A program made the position numbers and the translations under genes. Positions 36,612 through 47,546 of a DNA stretch of 64,000 nt are shown here, piece after piece. The notes beneath the pieces were generated by a model that worked only from the letters and a program-made list of their open reading frames with translations, was not told where the DNA came from and did not search any database. Each line of letters begins with the position of its first letter. The first letter of the stretch is position 1. Source of the stretch: Durusdinium trenchii (lineage: Eukaryota > Sar > Dinophyceae > Suessiales > Symbiodiniaceae); NCBI GenBank assembly GCA_963970005.1, contig CAXAMN010022707.1, positions 670,259 through 734,258 on the forward strand. Reading direction: 5' to 3'.

Positions 36612-37489
36612 GACCTAGGTCACTTGGAACGGGCTTCTTGGTCACAGCACTTGTCTTTGTCTTTTGGCGGCCGCAGCAGCATGTTTTCCTGGACCGGATT
36701 TGCATCACCGAAAGTGATCCGCAGCTCAAGGCAGAGCAAATCCTAAGCCTCGCTGGGATGCTGAAGCGCTCCCGGGAGATGTTGGTACTTTGGGACTCAA
36801 GTTGGAGTGATCGCCTTTGGTGTTTGTTCGAACTGAGTGCCTTCCTGAAGAGCAAAGCTGATAGTGAGCATTCCCGGTTGCTGGTAACACCTACCTTTAT
36901 GGGGCCGTGTGTCGTTGCCACCTTCTTGGGGATGTTCCTGGCTGTGGTGCCACTGACGACTTTCCCGCTCGATGCTTCTTTTCTGATTCCCATGGTGTTC
37001 GTGTGCGTCTTTGGAGCGTTTGGTGCTTTATGCTGTGCCCACGCCTTCCGTTCCTACTTTCAATCCGTGGATGACCTAAAGGAGAAGTTGCAAAGCGTCA
37101 ACTTGGAAAGGACCAGAAGTATTTGCTGCGACCTGAACCACGAGGGCGACATGACGTGTGACCGCGAAATCGTGAAGGATTGCATCACCATTTGGTTCGG
37201 CAGCCAGGAGGCCTTCGAAGACTGTGTGCGTTCCGAGGTTTTAGAGACCCTCACGTCAGAGCTGGAGCAGTCGGTCTTCACCCGACCATGGCGGATCGCC
37301 GTCACCGGGCGGGGTTTGGGGCGAGCGAGACAAACGTTGGGACGTTGTTGGGCCTCTTTTTCGTCCTTAGCAGCTTCGTTCGTGTGTCGTTTTCATTCAA
37401 TTCCGAGAGTTGGTGTCTGCAGTCATGATGCAAGTAATCCAAGGCGAGCGTCCCTTTCCTGTGGGCCTGCATGGACCTTGCAGCCATGA
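36612..37489 (+). CDS. TIR-like membrane protein, copy 2, main exon
   Basis: Near-identical to the main exon of copy 1 at 4598-5262: FLVTALVFVFWRPQQHVFLD, SREMLVLWDSSW, SDRLWCLFELSAF, two transmembrane helices and an acidic helical tail (CDLNHEGDMTCDREIVKDC). Differences are few and mostly conservative, so the duplication is recent. From about 37276 the frame reads into sequence that differs from copy 1, probably intron. The TIR-like region is split by membrane helices, an unusual layout for TIR proteins. Role unknown; membrane-associated signalling would fit. Confidence 0.7.
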
Positions 37490-37644
37490 ATGCGAAGACG
37501 CAGCACTGGCTTATTGCCATCAACTGGCTTTTGAGTGGCCTTACGATGTGTTTGTTGGCCTGTCCGCTCAATATCGATCCTCAACTCAACCTAGCCATGG
37601 GTCAACGATTTGTAGCTCCAACTGATGAACAGGTTGATGTGTAG
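37478..37644 (+). CDS. TIR-like membrane protein, copy 2, transmembrane exon
   Basis: AMNAKTQHWLIAINWLLSGL followed by TMCLLACPLNIDPQ matches copy 1 at 31701 onward. The likely acceptor is CTTGCAG just before 37484. The frame ends at a TAG at 37642, but a donor at GAACAG/GT (37632) would avoid it. The region immediately upstream (37441-37470) is the intact equivalent of the 15.7-kb insertion site in copy 1. Confidence 0.55.
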
Positions 37645-38160
37645 ATATAAGGCGGCACACCCTTCAAAACTCACCCTGTGGGGTTTTCCCAACGGTGATC
37701 CTCGACCGGCTTCCAACTGATTTCACCTTCTGACTGCTCAAGTTTGGGCGGACGAGACCAGGTAGATGGAAGAATCCAACATCCTTTTTGGCTTCGCCCA
37801 AAAACACCTTCGAGAGTTGACTTGTGTTTTTTAGGGTCGGACGGTGGGGTCAAGGGTCGGACGTCGGTGGAATTTCGGTGAAATCATGGTCGAATACACA
37901 GATGGAAGCGGAACAGACGCAGCCAGCTGTCCAGGTATGTTATGGTTGTTAATTTATAGTATTTATATATACGACCATCCCAGATATGAAACAGGAAGAT
38001 CGCCTCGTCCAAAATCAAAAGAAGGGCCTCGACCTGTCAATTGAGGCCTTGAGGCAGGTCAGAAAGATGTCACAAGTCAAGAAATCCATCTTTGATTCAC
38101 TCGAAAGGAGCGACGATCAAGAGCTGACTAGTCAAGATTCTGACCACTTTCGAGTGCACT
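37645..38160. other. presumed intron of TIR-like copy 2
   Basis: No conserved exon is seen. The hydrophobic first half of the last exon of copy 1 has no counterpart here. Confidence 0.4.
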
Positions 38161-38164
38161 AGAA

Positions 38165-38280
38165 AGGATCCGAACTCTGAGGAGAACTTGGCCAACCTCG
38201 CGCATCGCTTCCGCACGCGGCAGCCCACAGCTGCCCGTGAAGCACTGATGGATGTGCTGGTGCTCCTGCTGGCTCCTTGA
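38165..38280 (+). CDS. TIR-like membrane protein, copy 2, last exon
   Basis: EENLANLAHRFRTRQPTAAR and EALMDVLVLLLAP before a TGA match the C-terminus of copy 1 at 32074-32175. Confidence 0.55.
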
Positions 38281-39180
38281 GCAGAACCGACCACGAGCGA
38301 CCACGGTCCCGGGACTCCGCGGGAGGCCCAAAAAAGGGCCTCAGGGCCTCGAGTCGAATTCTCAACTCTCCAGTTCTGGAGATGTTCGAAGGACCATTTG
38401 GTCCCAACCAGAAACAAAATGGATCTCCCAACCTTCCGGGTGCTCAGACTAAACGGCCTGGCTTGAGCTCCTTCTCTTTGGCCCAATTTGGAGGAGAATT
38501 GGAGCACGTCACTGTGACTTTTTGTAAAGGGTTGAGCCCTTGTCAAAAACGAACAAAGAATGTAAGCCGTTGGCATTTGTAGAGTTTCTACCTTTTTGAC
38601 TTTCGACTGCCCGGCCGTTCATGTCTTGCTTGTGTTGCCTTTTGGTGTGTGTTCCATTCAAAAAGATGTTTTGCGGCCTCAAGTTTGGGCTAAAAACTGC
38701 TAAACAGATTCGCAGAAAAGAGGACCAGTCATGACAGTCGTGACCTGACAGCGCCTGACAGTTTGGACTGTTGTCGGCCCGACACGTCTTCTGGTCCGGA
38801 CGGCCGGACGGATTCCGTTTCCGTCCCTCCGGACGGAAACAGTAGCAATACAAAGAACGGGTCTTTGGGTGTGCGTTCTTTTATTTGAATCCATCGTTTT
38901 TTTTTTTTAAATAAAATATTTGTATTTTTTGAATCAGACTTGCTTTTGCTTTTACTGTTTTTGGATTTGCAGCTTCTTAGCGTTTGGTGTTGCCTGGGTT
39001 TTTGCTAAAAAAAATATATCGGCTCGTCTGCTTTTTGTTGCTTTGGTTGCTTTGCTGCTTTTGCTACTTTTATGCTCTTGTTGCTTCTGTTTCTTTTTGT
39101 TGCTGTTACTGTGCTGCACTTGTTGCTGTTCGGTCTGCTGTGTGATGCACTACTCCGCAACTTGCACACACCTCATATTT
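38281..39180. other. no gene recognised; perfect hairpin at 38817-38840
   Basis: GTTTCCGTCC and GGACGGAAAC form a perfect 10-bp stem around CTCC at 38817-38840, next to repeated GGACGGCCGGACGG. The part from 38890 is T-rich with TTGCT repeats to 39130. I recognise no gene. Confidence 0.6.
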
Positions 39181-39189
39181 CACATGTTA

Positions 39190-39350
39190 TATACTTATAT
39201 ATGTTGGCATATATCAAAGAAATATATACATATACATATACATATACACGTATACGTATACGATAGACATAGACATAGGAATAGACATAGACATAGACAC
39301 GGACAGAGACACAGATACATACACACATAAATCCATGCATGCATACATAC
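39190..39350. repeat. ATACAT / GACATA microsatellite upstream of LINE
   Basis: Runs of ATACAT, TACACGTATACG, GACATAGACATAG and CATACATACGTAC follow one another and end directly at the start of the LINE-derived sequence. Confidence 0.9.
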
Positions 39351-41572
39351 GTACCTGAAAGACCCATCACGCTCACGTCAGTGCTCTGGAGAATCTGGTG
39401 CAGGCTCCGCAAACCACTCTTGGAACAATGGCAGAAGCAGCTACCACCCACCATCGACCACGATCGAGCACGACCTGGAGCCAATGTCCTCCACGTAGCC
39501 TTAGAGCGCCTCCTCCGTCAAGAAGTGCACAAGGCCAGAGGACACCATGGAGTCACAGTGTTGATGGACATGTCCACCCTTTACGACACGATTCAGCTGA
39601 GCAAACTGCAAGAAGAGGCCCTCAAGCTCAACTACCCGCCTTTGCTGCTTGAACTGGCCATGCAACTATACACAGGGCCAAAGGCAGTCATGGCAGAGCA
39701 GGAGCTCACACCCTTTTTCAGAGTCGATCATGGAGTTCCAGCAGGATGCCCGCAGGCCCCGTTGCTGGCCAAAGCTGTTCTTGCACCAGCTTTGATACCC
39801 TGGAAGGAGAAACATGCTCAAGTGCACCTATCAAGTTGGGTAGACGATGTTGGCTTCGACACTGCAGGACAGACACCGCTCCAAGTGGCCCAAACTGCGG
39901 TTAAGGCCTACCGAGATCTACGCAGCAAACTGGTTGACCTTGGCCTACGCGTGAACCCCAAGAAGACGGCCTTCATTGCCACAGACAAGGCCACTGATAG
40001 AGCACTCCGTGACCTCTTGGGGAGGGTGCAAGACCTACGGCGCTGGACAAGGCCTGCCACCCCACTGCTCTTGGAGATGGAGCTCTCCATCCAAGATCCA
40101 TGGTGGAAGATGGAGAAAACCCTCCTCCAGGAAGCACAAAACCAGCGCACCAACAGGCTGGCTCAACGACAATACCACCAGCACCTCATCACTGGGCTGG
40201 ACTGGCATGTGTACCACCAGCAGATCAAGCAGATGCCAACTGAACACAAGACCCATCTCAAAACATGGGTTCAAGGTGCAGTCCAATTTCGAGACAACGG
40301 ACAACCCAAGCAATGTCCCATCTGTTGTGTCCCGGCAACCCCGAAACACATCCTATGGCTGTGTAAATGGCACCATGGACAGGGACACAAACCAATGCCA
40401 CCAGCCTGGGCAGAGAGAATCACTCAACATGATGAGGACCCTTTATGGAGTGCAGGTTGGATAGCTCTGGAACCAGAAGAGCACCGCCAGATTGAGCATG
40501 CATACCAAGGCCATGGCACCTGGCAGGACCTACAGGTTCTGGCACCACACCAACACCAGGGCTGGGCCTTCACGCTGGACGCCACACCCTCCACCTATGA
40601 CCAGCGCAGCCAAGTATGGTTTTTTGGACTCTGTGTGCATGCCATGAGCTTGGGACAACTTCAAAGACTTGGAGCGCTCACTGGCATACCAAGCAACCCA
40701 CAAAACAAAACCAGAGCACTACTTGCAGGACTGGTTGCTCTGGCCAAGCATACCAGCACCTACGTGAAGGTCATTGTGCAAGTTGTGGCGGTGTGTGAAG
40801 CACGGACCCACGTGAGGCACAGACAGCTCTATATGGATCCCTTCGAAGGTCTCACTGACCAAGATCTACAAAGGGTGACAGTCTTGTATGTCAGCCGAAA
40901 CACTCGCACCCCAGGCAGTGGGCCGCACCTCAAGCGAAGACAGCGGGATGCAGCTTTAGTTGCTTGGGAACGAGCAAATGCCATGCACGATCGAAGAACT
41001 ACTGAATGGCAGCAGGTCTTAGACCAAGATCACACCGAAATTTACAAGCATGCTGCAGCAAGGCTGGCCAAGGTCTATGCAGCCAAGGACCATTACATCC
41101 ACCAGAAAGCCACCAGGGCAGGCAGACGAAACAGCGCAAAAAACAACTGGTGCAGCAGTGCCACAAACCCTGGACGGCACCCCATCACTTCTGGCAACCC
41201 AACCGTAGTGGCTTCCATTGCAGTGCCAGTGCCTGTGGCCTCAGGATCCACCAAGCGCTTACGGTCTCGATCATTGAGGAGAGGCTTGCGCAAACATGCC
41301 CCCTCTTGCGCTTGGATGAGGAATATCCAGACCAGCGCAGCCCGCGCAAGCCACTCCCCAAGAAGCTCACACGAGCTCAGGTGATCAGCAATCTCCTGGC
41401 CCAGCAACAGGAGAAACCCCCAGCCAATGAGACCCATGCCCTTGAGGAGACAAAAGGGTATTTACGCTGTGGGAAGTGTGGTTGCAGCGTCCACAGGCGG
41501 CCTTTCAGGCCTTTGTCCATGGAAGTGCGTGCGGCGTTCAAGTCCACCTTGACGCGCGATAGCGCCCAATAG
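39345..41572 (+). pseudogene. LINE reverse transcriptase ORF, truncated and frame-shifted
   Basis: RT motifs are RPITLTSVLWRIWCRLRKPL, then HHGVTVLMDMSTLYDTI (motif A), GVPAGCPQAPLLAKAVL (motif B), SSWVDDVGFD (YxDD box as WVDD) and LGLRVNPKKTAFI (motif D). A CPICCVPATPKHILWLC motif follows, a likely zinc knuckle. A region with WAFTLDATPSTYDQRSQVWF may be a remnant RNase H. Near 41115-41130 the reading must shift phase to continue with QLVQQCHKPWTAPHHFW, FHCSASACGLRIH and YLRCGKCGCSVHRR, a second set of Cys/His pairs, to the stop at 41570. The element cannot be autonomous because the 5' part is missing. Confidence 0.75.
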
Positions 41573-42090
41573 TGACAGGAGCACTCCAGAAGATATGCAA
41601 GGGAGCAGCCGTCAGTGGTTCACCACCCTTGGTCGAACTCTTCCGGCGACAGGCAGAGAAGGCCAGTCAACAAACAGAAGAGCTGCCGCAGGCAACCTCC
41701 ACAGCCATGGCGGAGCAGCCAACCTCTTCAGACGGGGTTGCAACACCGCAGATGGCCTCCCAGACTTCCAAAGTTTCTCCAATGGCACCAAGGAAGCTCA
41801 GTTTCTGTGAAGCCATGAGCGCCAATGCCAGAACCAGCCCCTCCACTCAGGCCGGGCCAGCGCACCCTGAGACCACATGACCTAGTTTGCGCAGGAAAAT
41901 TCCATTCCAGAGCCAGGCCAGCCACCCCCATGCCATGAACCCCAGCCCAACAATGTCTGAGCAGACGGAGGAAGAGCTGATGGAGGACAATGTCTGAGCC
42001 TGATGAAGGGCGCATGGCAGTGGACTACTTCTGAGGCACTGACCGGCACTAGGCTAGCCAAACCGGCTACTCGCAACAACCCAACTCTAG
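39345..42090 (+). mobile_element. LINE-type retrotransposon, 5'-truncated
   Basis: The coding part starts in the middle of the reverse transcriptase, as expected for a 5'-truncated LINE. Domains in order are RT, a Cys/His motif, an RNase H-like region and a C-terminal zinc-finger region; the endonuclease is missing. The non-coding tail ends in a TACA-type repeat at 42.1 kb, and the left end abuts a similar repeat. No target duplication can be defined because both flanks are simple sequence. Confidence 0.75.
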
Positions 42091-42094
42091 AAGA

Positions 42095-42245
42095 AAAATA
42101 CATGTGTACCTACGTACATAGTTACATACGTACGTACATACATACACATACAGACAGACATACATACATACCTACCTACCTACGTACATAGTTACATACG
42201 TACATACGTACATGCATCCACACCGACAGACAGACACACAGACAG
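42095..42245. repeat. TACA/TACC microsatellite downstream of LINE
   Basis: Consists of ACATACGTAC, ATACATAC, CCTACCTACC and GACAGACAG runs. Confidence 0.9.
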
Positions 42246-42267
42246 ATTAAATTAGTGGATTTGATGA

Positions 42268-42835
42268 AACATGTGTGTGTGTGTGATGATTTGTTTGTTG
42301 ATTTGGGAACACAAAAGGAAAGGACTCTTTTTGGGTGAGTTTTTTTTTGAATGTTTATACAGACACACACACACATATATATATATATACATACATACAT
42401 ATATATATATATTGAAGGTTATTTTTGCAATTGAGCAACATTTTTTAAAGATAATATTGTTTTTTTAGATAAGGTATTCAGAGTTATGTTTAAACCATAT
42501 TTTGTTATTTTGGAACATTGTTGTTATTTTGGGATGATGATAATGCTCATAGTGGTGATGATGATGATGATGATGATGTTATATACACAATCATAGCAAT
42601 AATGCTTCTTTTGAATATATCGAAGTCTATGTATATAATATCTATTATCGAATTTACAAATGCAATTTTTAGCAGAGAGAGAGAGAGCGCGAGAGAGAGA
42701 GAGAGAGAGTGACAGAGAGAGAGAGAGAGAGAGAGTGAGAGAGAGTGAGAGAGTGAGAGAGAGAGAGTGAGAGAGAGTGAGAGAGTGAGAGTGAGAGTGA
42801 GAGAGTGAGAGAGCGAGGGAGGGGCAACATTTTCA
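42268..42835. repeat. cluster of microsatellites
   Basis: In order: a GTGTGTGTGT run near 42272, ACACACAC followed by TATATATA (42362-42412), GATGATGATG (42556-42578), and a long GAGAGA tract with GAGTGA interruptions (42676-42830). Between them the sequence is AT-rich. Confidence 0.9.
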
Positions 42836-43299
42836 GCAGGTGGGGCCGTCAGTTCTATTTGTTGGGATGGGTCTAGTTAGACATCCATAGAAGTTGGGAT
42901 TTCCCGGTCGCCCACTTCTTAGCCACTGGGTGTTGCCCCTGGGTACCCAACCCTTACAGTGACCATGGCAGGCGGATCATGGATGTTTTCGTAAGCAGCC
43001 ACTTACGCGGGTCTCAGTTGCCATATTGGATTTCTGGTTGCTTAGGGTTTCCAGGTCTCTCTCCGTGTGCTTCTGTTCACTCGACTTGTGAAGCCGCCCT
43101 GCTCATCATAGATCGAACAACGATGAGAACCATGAGCATTACAGGCATGGCCCATTACATGGCCCAGGCTTTGGTTTCCAGTGGGACCACGGGAATGTTT
43201 CCGGGTACACGCTGGTGTTTGGCAATGTTCTGGACACTTGTGTGGTGCAGAATACTTGAAGTAAGTTTGCTCAGCCGTTCGCCAAGGCTTTGCCACTCT
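42836..43299. other. no gene confidently recognised
   Basis: One open frame gives HYMAQALVSSGTTGMFPG and TRWCLAMFWTLVW, which could be an exon before the repeat at 43.3 kb, but I have no second copy for comparison. Confidence 0.3.
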
Positions 43300-43610
43300 T
43301 CCTGTGCGGCACTGCTCTGACCTTCTTAAGTGGCGCCTTGCAGCCTCCGCTGCCCTCGTTGTCCCAGGCCGCCTTCTACGGCTTGTTGGAGCTGGTCGTG
43401 TGGCTGAAGCGCACGGGGTGTTTTTCATGTGCGAGGTCGAAAGGACAGGAGACAGGGCAGCCTGCCAGGACGGGTCACCAATTCTGACCCACAAACCAAC
43501 ATGTTGAGAGATGCCAATAAATTGCACATAGTTGGCGGTTTTCAGGCGTCGTCACTTGACGTGAAGCCACAAACTTGGCTTTGCGCCTCATGATTTTCGG
43601 CGCCCAGTTT
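43300..43610 (+). repeat. dispersed repeat, copy 2 (possible transmembrane exon)
   Basis: Homologous to 32845-33115. One frame reads LPLFLCGTALTFLSGALQPP, then AAFYGLLELVVWLKR, a hydrophobic helix plus basic residues, and stops at 43485. The 4-base difference from the other copy makes the coding frame uncertain. The two copies probably derive from the 3' part of related membrane-protein genes. Confidence 0.6.
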
Positions 43611-44190
43611 GGAGTGCCACCGAACTGACACCTGGAGTGCAGGTCCGCCTTCCTGCCTGCCGGAGAAAAGGGACCCTCCGGACTGGCCACCGACACCCAG
43701 GGACGACGCGGCGCTGTGGGTGGGAGAGAGACCCCCCGAGCTTTGGAGTTGGAAGTGGCCCCGAACAGAGGAGGATCAGATATCCAGATTGACCAAACAG
43801 GTCAAACAGGTACCATTCACGGATTTCCGATGATCTCAGGTAGTGTGTGATTCATGCTTTGACAGGCGGAGAGGGCCCGTTGGTGAGGCAGACCCTTTTG
43901 AAGCAGTGTCGATATCAGTCAAACTGCTTCAAAACGGTTTGTACATACAGATCTAGACTTTGCTCGCGCTGATTGCTGTGACCGTTTTGCTGGTGCGGCT
44001 GTAGCTAGATAAAACTGGCAGCAGTAGCTGGACTCCCGTGCATGTCATTTGCCCTGATCATTCTGAAAGCAAGGAAGATGGGGTGCCGGACTTCTTGCAC
44101 CTCCCCAAACTTCAATTAGTTTTCTCCTTGCGTGGACATGCACGCATGCTTTGGAGAGTCTTTTGAGCTTTGCATTTGCATGCTTTCCAG
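43611..44190. other. no gene recognised
   Basis: Only short open frames with no motif. Confidence 0.45.
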
Positions 44191-44194
44191 AGAT

Positions 44195-44419
44195 CTATAG
44201 TTCTCTGAACCTTGTGAATGTCCATGAGTCCATGAGTGCACCAGCGTCATTGGCCACTTGAACTGGAGCTTTCAGTCCATTTTTCCGCAAACGTTTCAGC
44301 TGCCCGGTCATGAGATCAGCAGCCATCTGAAGGAATTGCTTGACAGAGACCGTCATGTGACATGGTGCTTCAGCAGCCAGTGCGATTGGATAAAAACCCA
44401 AGTGACCCGATGCAAGCAA
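44195..44419 (-). pseudogene. possible minus-strand coding remnant
   Basis: On the minus strand, LGFYPIALAAEAPCHMTVSV, then KQFLQMAADLMTGQLKRLRK and APVQVANDAGALMDSWTF read as an ordinary amphipathic protein up to a stop at 44195. A further minus-strand stretch (MAQGWSTRLKFVHCPWLQAT, 44456-44694) may belong to the same remnant in another phase. I do not recognise the family, and composition alone is the basis. Confidence 0.3.
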
Positions 44420-44750
44420 GGCTGATGACTGGAGTTTGCAGGGGAAAAGAGCACGTCACATCCATGCGGTTTCAGCAGAATACGTTTTGTTTTTTTTGGA
44501 TTTTCCCATAGCCAGCAAACTCTTTCTGCAGCTGGAGAGGGTGTCCCTTTCCCAAGCATTTGCTATGGTCCACATGAGGAAGCACTTCAGGTTCTTTAGG
44601 TCCTCCTTCTTGGCTGGCCAAAGTTGCCTTTTCGTTGCCTGTAGCCATGGGCAATGGACGAACTTGAGGCGAGTTGACCATCCTTGAGCCATTTTCACAC
44701 CGTTTGCACAAAAGCACGTGGATGGCAGACGATCTTCGTCCGGTGGTTTT

Positions 44751-44796
44751 GTCTCTCTCTCTCTCTCTCTCTCTCCCTCTCCCTCTCTCTCTCCCG
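44751..44796. repeat. CT microsatellite
   Basis: TCTCTCTC run interrupted by CCCTCTCCC. Confidence 0.95.
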
Positions 44797-46688
44797 GCAG
44801 ACGCACTAATACAGTCTGGCGCTCGCTTTGTTCTGGCCTTAGGAGGTGAGCCGTCATGCCGAAGTTGCAGGCGCGCGCCTTGAAGACCTCTCTTTTTTTC
44901 CAAACGGTTCGACGCACCGTCGGAACGATTCGGACGGTCCCGGCAGAAGTGTCTGGCTGCTAGCTTAAGAATCCGCTGCCGTTTTCGAAGAGAAAGACAC
45001 TTACGGCAAGGGCGGCAGAGGCCTTGGAAATGTAACGTATGAAGGAAGCTAATCGCTCCAACGAGGCAGAGAATGTCCTCATGTTCATTTTTTGTTTGGT
45101 TTACGTGGCGTTGCATCCCCTGTTCAGCAGCTAGCACATCCTTCACCCAGATTTGCAAACGTGGTTCTGAAAGATTTGCTGAAGGATGCGACTGTATTTG
45201 CGGATACCAGCTCAAGCAACATCGGCGCTGCAGCAGGTGCCGAACCGACCATTTGCGGCTTTTGCATTGTTGCATGATGTTATATTTGTTTTTTTTCAAC
45301 TGTGACTCAGTTGAACTGGAGGAAGGCACTAGTCTAAGACCGAGGATTTTCATCGCGGCTCCATCTGAGTGTCCACCGATCTGAGGCGCTGGGCTGGGCG
45401 GTATGGTGGTCTTCCACATCACGGCCAAGGATTGCGTGGCTCGGGCGACTCAGAACGCCGCATCGCGTGGCTCGGGGAGTGGCCACAGTCGGTTCGTGCG
45501 ACACACGGAGTTCGGGCGTGACCGGGACATCTGAGGCGCCACCTGCCTGTGAACAAGTGAAAGAGTGTATGGCCGAAGCAGCCAAGAAGGCCACAGCAGT
45601 CAAGCGTGAGATCAACGAGAAACAGCTGAGACGATGCCTTGATTGCTTTGCCTTGCTGACCGCTCGGTTTGGTCTTCTCTTCAGACGTCAATGCAGGCGT
45701 TCATGGGATCTGCGATTATGGGTGCAGCAGCCACTGGTGTGTGTTGCTCAGTTCGTCTTTTTTTGAAGGCTCAGTGGAGTGATTAGTAGGAAGAGCAAAC
45801 AACTTATCAGCTTGAAAGGAGTTGATGTAAACTGAACATGAAGCAATACACACTTGTCATTTCACGACCATCGTCGATTCCCCCCCACCCGGAACTCCGG
45901 TCAAAAACACACACACACACATACATATACACATCACGACTTGAGTGGAGGGTCCCTATACAGCTATATCAAAACATATACAAAAACAACCACTATTCAC
46001 GTGTGAGTCTGAGACCTCAGGCCGATGAAGCCCCTCCGGCCACCAGCGCGGCTCCGAGCCCAATCACGCTGGCTCCGGTCCGGAACGCCCAAAAGAACGG
46101 ACGACACCGGCGAGCGCAGACGAGCGCAGACGGGGCAGACCACCCGGAGACGGGGCACGGTGCAGTTGTTCCTCCACCCAGACGAGGACGTGCGTTTTGA
46201 TCCGAGGGCCTGGCTGGTCTGTTTTTTCGACGCAATTCCATGCCAGGCATTTGTGGTCATGCTCTTCCTTGTTGTGCTGAGTCATTCTTCTTCACAGGAA
46301 TTTCCCCCACACTTTAGGAACCAACATCATTAGTGTGTGAGCTCTCCTGCGTCCATGTCTAAGTAGCTAACTAGTCGACCTTAATGGACTAGGCAAAAAA
46401 GCGCCAACCTTCAGTAGGGCCGCCACAGCTGGGGTTCCCATACCGAAAGGACCGACCCTTTGTGAGGCCTTTGTGATGTGGCCTCTCTTCGCGACGAACA
46501 GCAGCGGCTCCGAGAAGGCTCGTTTCGCACGCGACGAGACGGGTGAAAGGCGCCGGCGCCCAGTTCACTTGTCTGGACCGAGCGCCCGTCTGGACCGCGG
46601 ACCGCGCGTGGAAGGGCTCTTCTCATGACTCATTCCTTCCGTTTTTGCAGACTTCATCGCGTGCAGGAGAGAATCAAGTCGCGCACAG
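44797..46688. other. no gene confidently recognised
   Basis: Several open frames of 60-100 residues exist (for example near 45467-45766 on the plus strand, with EAAKKATAVKREINEKQLRR) but none has a start codon in good position or a known motif. A short CA run is at 45906-45924. GAGCGCAGACGAGCGCAGACG is a short tandem repeat near 46115. Confidence 0.4.
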
Positions 46689-46689
46689 G

Positions 46690-46768
46690 GTCCTTCTTGG
46701 AGCTCGACCTCAATCTGCTTGTGTAGGCGAAAAACTGGTGTTGTGGCTGGGAGGAAGATGCAGATGGC
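46690..46768 (+). repeat. duplicated 75-bp segment, copy 1
   Basis: GGAGCTCGACCTCAATCTGC, TTGTGTAGGC and GGCTGGGAGGAAGATGC are repeated at 47073-47143 with an insertion of four bases. Confidence 0.85.
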
Positions 46769-47069
46769 CCGGGATTTTTCAGTACCCTGGGATTTTTCCG
46801 TTCGCCACTTTTCTCCTCATAGCCCAACTCGTTGCGTTGGCCCCCCCCAAGAGGTGCGACCCACGGCTTTGACGCATTTGTCGTTGAACTTTGACTCACC
46901 TTCCAGATAGTGGATGTTTCAGTTTTGCACTGATCTTTTTAGTTCTATTTTTTCAATGCCAGCAATGTGGCGATGGTGACGGTGGATGGTTCTTCGCAAA
47001 GCTGGAACAGCCACCAGAATTGTAACTGCACTTTTCGAATTCGTCCACCTGAGAGAATTTCTTGTGGTT

Positions 47070-47143
47070 TTTGAGCTCGACCTCAATCTGCTTGTGTAGG
47101 CAACGAAAAACCAGGTGTTTTGGCTGGGAGGAAGATGCTGGCA
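47070..47143 (+). repeat. duplicated 75-bp segment, copy 2
   Basis: Matches 46690-46768 as described there. The 300 bases between the two copies hold no recognised gene. Confidence 0.85.
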
Positions 47144-47394
47144 CTCGTGCCAGGGAGTGTGTACTGTTGAAACCAGTTGTGTTATGGCCAGGCTTGAACA
47201 GCGGTCGAGCAACCAACTGCTTATCACAGCACAGTTTCTGAACACGCTGTTTGCGAGAGGTGCTTGCTCTGGCGCTGTTTGCCGGAGACGCTTTGCTGCC
47301 GCAAACCGCTGCGAAATCGGAGAAAATGAGATTTGCCCCGCTGCCGGTGTCGAAGGAAATCTAAAAGCAATCTTGTCTATGTAGTTGTCTATTA

Positions 47395-47412
47395 TGTATA
47401 TATATATATATA
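47395..47412. repeat. TA microsatellite
   Basis: Uninterrupted TATATATA run. Confidence 0.95.
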
Positions 47413-47546
47413 CTATTACTCGTTTGTTTACAGCCTGTTTGGTTTCGACTGTACCTTGGATCACCACTTTTTGTGACGTCAAAGTGAACTACATTCAGAT
47501 GGATAGCCCACCTCGGGCAATTTTTTTGAAATCAGTTGTCACAAAA

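Noticed and set aside
44472-45428. 318-residue minus-strand open frame
   Set aside because: It runs through a CT microsatellite (RERERERE) and other non-conserved DNA; only a small part in another phase looks protein-like.
45850-45900. tRNA gene suggested by a TCGATTCCCCC stretch
   Set aside because: No acceptor or anticodon stem can be formed around it. I found no convincing tRNA, rRNA or spliced-leader RNA gene anywhere in the window.
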